Source of the DNA: Oscillospiraceae bacterium
Lineage (GTDB): Bacteria; Bacillota; Clostridia; Oscillospirales; Ruminococcaceae
Assembly (NCBI GenBank): GCA_900752625.1
Contig: CAADWC010000076.1
Location: 1-6,302, forward strand
Direction: 5' to 3'
DNA length: 6,302 nucleotides
The first letter of the stretch is position 1. Each line of letters begins with the position of its first letter. The translations under genes were made by a program, and so were the position numbers. This document shows positions 6,147 through 6,302 of this stretch, in pieces. Under the pieces are notes generated by a model. The model did not search any database. It was not told where the DNA came from and saw only the letters and a list, made by a program, of their open reading frames with translations.

Positions 6147-6302
6147 ATGAATATGCTGAATCTGATGCAGCGCAGTATAAATGCTGTTATAACGAAGCTT
6201 TTATGTTTGAAAGAAGAAAATGTTGACTACATAAACGGAGCCGACTCGCTTCCTCCGCCGCTTTCAAAGGAGGATGAGCAAAAAGCTTTTGAACTGCTTA
6301 AA
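6147..6302 (+). CDS. sigE: RNA polymerase sporulation sigma factor SigE, 5' part
   Basis: This is the early mother-cell sigma factor of sporulation, made as inactive pro-sigma-E and activated by SpoIIGA. Only 52 codons lie in the window and the gene runs off the right edge. Identification rests on YINGADSLPPPLSKEDEQ (28-45), which corresponds to YIGGSEALPPPLSKDEEQ of B. subtilis SigE. Aligned this way, the expected cut falls between Asp27 and Tyr28, which gives a 27-residue pro-sequence, the same length as in B. subtilis. The pro-sequence itself is divergent and has fewer basic residues. The ATG at 6147 is preceded by AAGGAGA (6134-6140). It follows spoIIGA by 25 nt with no terminator between them, so the two are probably co-transcribed. 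The polymerase- and promoter-binding regions are outside the window. Confidence 0.94.
   Translation, partial: MNMLNLMQRSINAVITKLLCLKEENVDYINGADSLPPPLSKEDEQKAFELLK

Overview
The window looks like chromosome from a spore-forming, low-to-moderate GC Gram-positive bacterium of the class Clostridia, with a Ruminococcaceae/Oscillospiraceae-like flavour. The basis is the paired sporulation genes spoIIGA and sigE, strong GGAGG-type ribosome binding sites, sigma-A-type promoters, and short overlaps between co-directional genes. No species can be named from sequence alone. All genes lie on the + strand and the coding density is high. I see no mobile element, rRNA, tRNA or CRISPR.

Region 1 (about 43-5215) is one housekeeping transcription unit. 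A near-consensus extended -10 promoter precedes a small DUF951 (YyzM-like) cysteine-motif protein. Then, after a 107-nt gap, come peptide chain release factor 1 (prfA), a two-domain Sua5/YwlC threonylcarbamoyl-AMP synthase, dephospho-CoA kinase (coaE), a membrane-anchored lytic transglycosylase and an M18 zinc aminopeptidase. From prfA onward the genes are 3 nt apart or overlap by 4, 8 and 8 nt, which suggests translational coupling. A strong Rho-independent terminator closes the unit. The products act in translation termination, tRNA t6A37 modification, the last step of CoA synthesis, wall remodelling and peptide turnover, so the set is a growth-linked operon rather than one pathway.

Region 2 (about 5228-6302, running off the right edge) is the start of the spoIIG sporulation operon. 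A putative Spo0A box overlaps the -35-like element of a promoter with an abnormally long 21-nt spacer, the arrangement known for Spo0A-activated spoIIG in Bacillus subtilis. It drives spoIIGA (complete, the membrane aspartic protease that matures pro-sigma-E) and sigE (only the first 52 codons are present, including the whole pro-sequence and the processing site).

No undescribed system is evident. The observations most worth following up are the Spo0A-type promoter, the divergent pro-sigma-E pro-sequence, and the altered catalytic-site motifs of the lytic transglycosylase.
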